Below, in pieces: positions 12,774 to 13,384 of a DNA stretch of 13,384 bases. Both the position numbers and the translations under genes were made by a program. Numbering within the stretch: position 1 is the first letter of the stretch; each line of letters opens with the position of its first letter. Source of the DNA: Nitrospinota bacterium (GTDB lineage Bacteria; UBA8248); contig DNYS01000296.1 in assembly GCA_003506735.1 (NCBI GenBank), positions 1 through 13,384 of the forward strand, given 5' to 3'. The notes beneath the pieces were generated by a model. That model was not told where the DNA came from. It saw only the letters and a program-made list of their open reading frames with translations, and ran no database searches.

Positions 12774-13384
12774 TTGCCCGAAACCGGTATTTCAGATGAC
12801 CTCATCGCCCGCGCCTCTGGGTGGATTCGCGGCGCGGAGAGAACCGTTTGCCTGACCGGCGCGGGGATCAGCACCGAAAGCGGGATTCCCGATTTCAGGT
12901 CGCGGGGCGGAGTCTGGGATCGGTTCGACCCCAGGGATTTCGACATCCGGCGCTGGAGGGCCTCCGGGGAGGTCCGCCGGCGCTATTGGGCCGCCACGCG
13001 GGACACCTACCCCCGCGTCCTGGGCGCGGAACCCTCCGGGGGACACAGGGCCCTGGCCCGCCTCGCCCAGGCGGGAATACTTTCCCTTTTGATTACGCAG
13101 AACACCGACGGCCTGCACCAAAAAGCCGGGCACGATGCGGAGCGGGTCGTCGAGCTCCACGGAACGAGGCATTTTTGCGTCTGTGTGGATTGCGGGGAGC
13201 GCATGAGCCGCCTCGCCGTCCACGAGCGGGTCCTGGCGGGCGAGGAGATGCCCGTGTGCGGATGCGGCGGCTTCCTCAAGCCGGACGCCGTATTTTTCGG
13301 AGAGTCCATCGCGCCGGATCGCCTGCGCAGGGCGGTGGCGTCTTCGGAGACGGCCCAGGTGTTCCTGGTGGCTGGGTCCTCGCT
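12774..13384 (+). CDS. sirtuin, NAD-dependent protein deacylase (partial, runs off the window)
   Basis: Sirtuins remove acyl groups from protein lysines using NAD+. From TTG 12774 the first 203 residues are present. They include the NAD-binding TGAGIS (28-33) with ESGIPDFRSRGGVW, QNTDGLHQKAG (109-119), catalytic His129 in ELHGT, and a zinc site from Cys137 and Cys140 (CVDCG) with Cys162 and Cys164 (CGCGG). LKPDAVFFGES follows, and the terminal VAGSS leads into the next NAD-contacting loop. About 50 residues are missing past the window edge. The gene is easily missed because of its TTG start and open 3' end. It is divergent from the lipoprotein gene. I see neither an Ala-Arg pair nor a Tyr-x-x-Arg motif that would clearly set deacetylase versus desuccinylase preference. 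Confidence 0.92.
   Translation, partial: MPETGISDDLIARASGWIRGAERTVCLTGAGISTESGIPDFRSRGGVWDRFDPRDFDIRRWRASGEVRRRYWAATRDTYPRVLGAEPSGGHRALARLAQAGILSLLITQNTDGLHQKAGHDAERVVELHGTRHFCVCVDCGERMSRLAVHERVLAGEEMPVCGCGGFLKPDAVFFGESIAPDRLRRAVASSETAQVFLVAGSS

Overview
The window looks like a GC-rich chromosomal segment of a Gram-negative, probably uncultured bacterium that makes hopanoids or squalene and decodes UGA as selenocysteine (Sec). The Gram-negative reading rests on a lipobox lipoprotein and the HpnCDE squalene route. Coding density is high, and GTG and TTG starts are common. I cannot name the phylum from this sequence.

Layout. Positions 1-51 (minus) hold the 5' part of a tRNA-Val(CAC) cut by the window edge. 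At 207-909 (plus) lie a 74-residue orphan protein and a RidA-family enamine/imine deaminase. At 1143-2479 (minus) are two tandem, gapless paralogs (about 77% identical by hand count) of a DsbA-fold thiol oxidoreductase. Each has an in-frame UGA exactly where the first cysteine of the CxxC motif belongs, giving UPFC and UPYC. The same 15-nt hairpin follows each UGA as a candidate SECIS. Standard gene calling would start both genes after the UGA and lose the active site. Upstream on the minus strand, separated by a terminator, is metX (2581-4017), which carries a C-terminal NIL-like domain and has a hairpin-containing leader.

From 4257 to 11750 six plus-strand genes follow one another with short gaps, the largest about 55 bp: a DUF3891-type protein; a three-domain Nudix-HpnC-HpnD fusion; hpnE, overlapping it by 7 nt; a SirB1/transglutaminase-like protein; a third UGA-interrupted gene; and ilvD. 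The third interrupted gene is a small PTP/DUF442-like phosphatase in which UGA stands at the catalytic cysteine of the H-C-x4-R loop, followed by a good candidate SECIS. The fusion plus hpnE encodes the complete three-step FPP to presqualene diphosphate to hydroxysqualene to squalene pathway. At the right end are a minus-strand lipoprotein with four calcium-binding-type thrombospondin-3 repeats of exactly 23 residues (11773-12570) and a divergent sirtuin that runs off the window (12774 onward).

Main point: three UGA-containing genes, each with the UGA at the expected redox or nucleophilic cysteine and each followed by a suitably spaced hairpin, make this a selenoprotein-rich locus. TGA is an ordinary stop for other genes here (the DUF3891 gene, hpnCD, hpnE), so genome-wide reassignment of UGA is unlikely.
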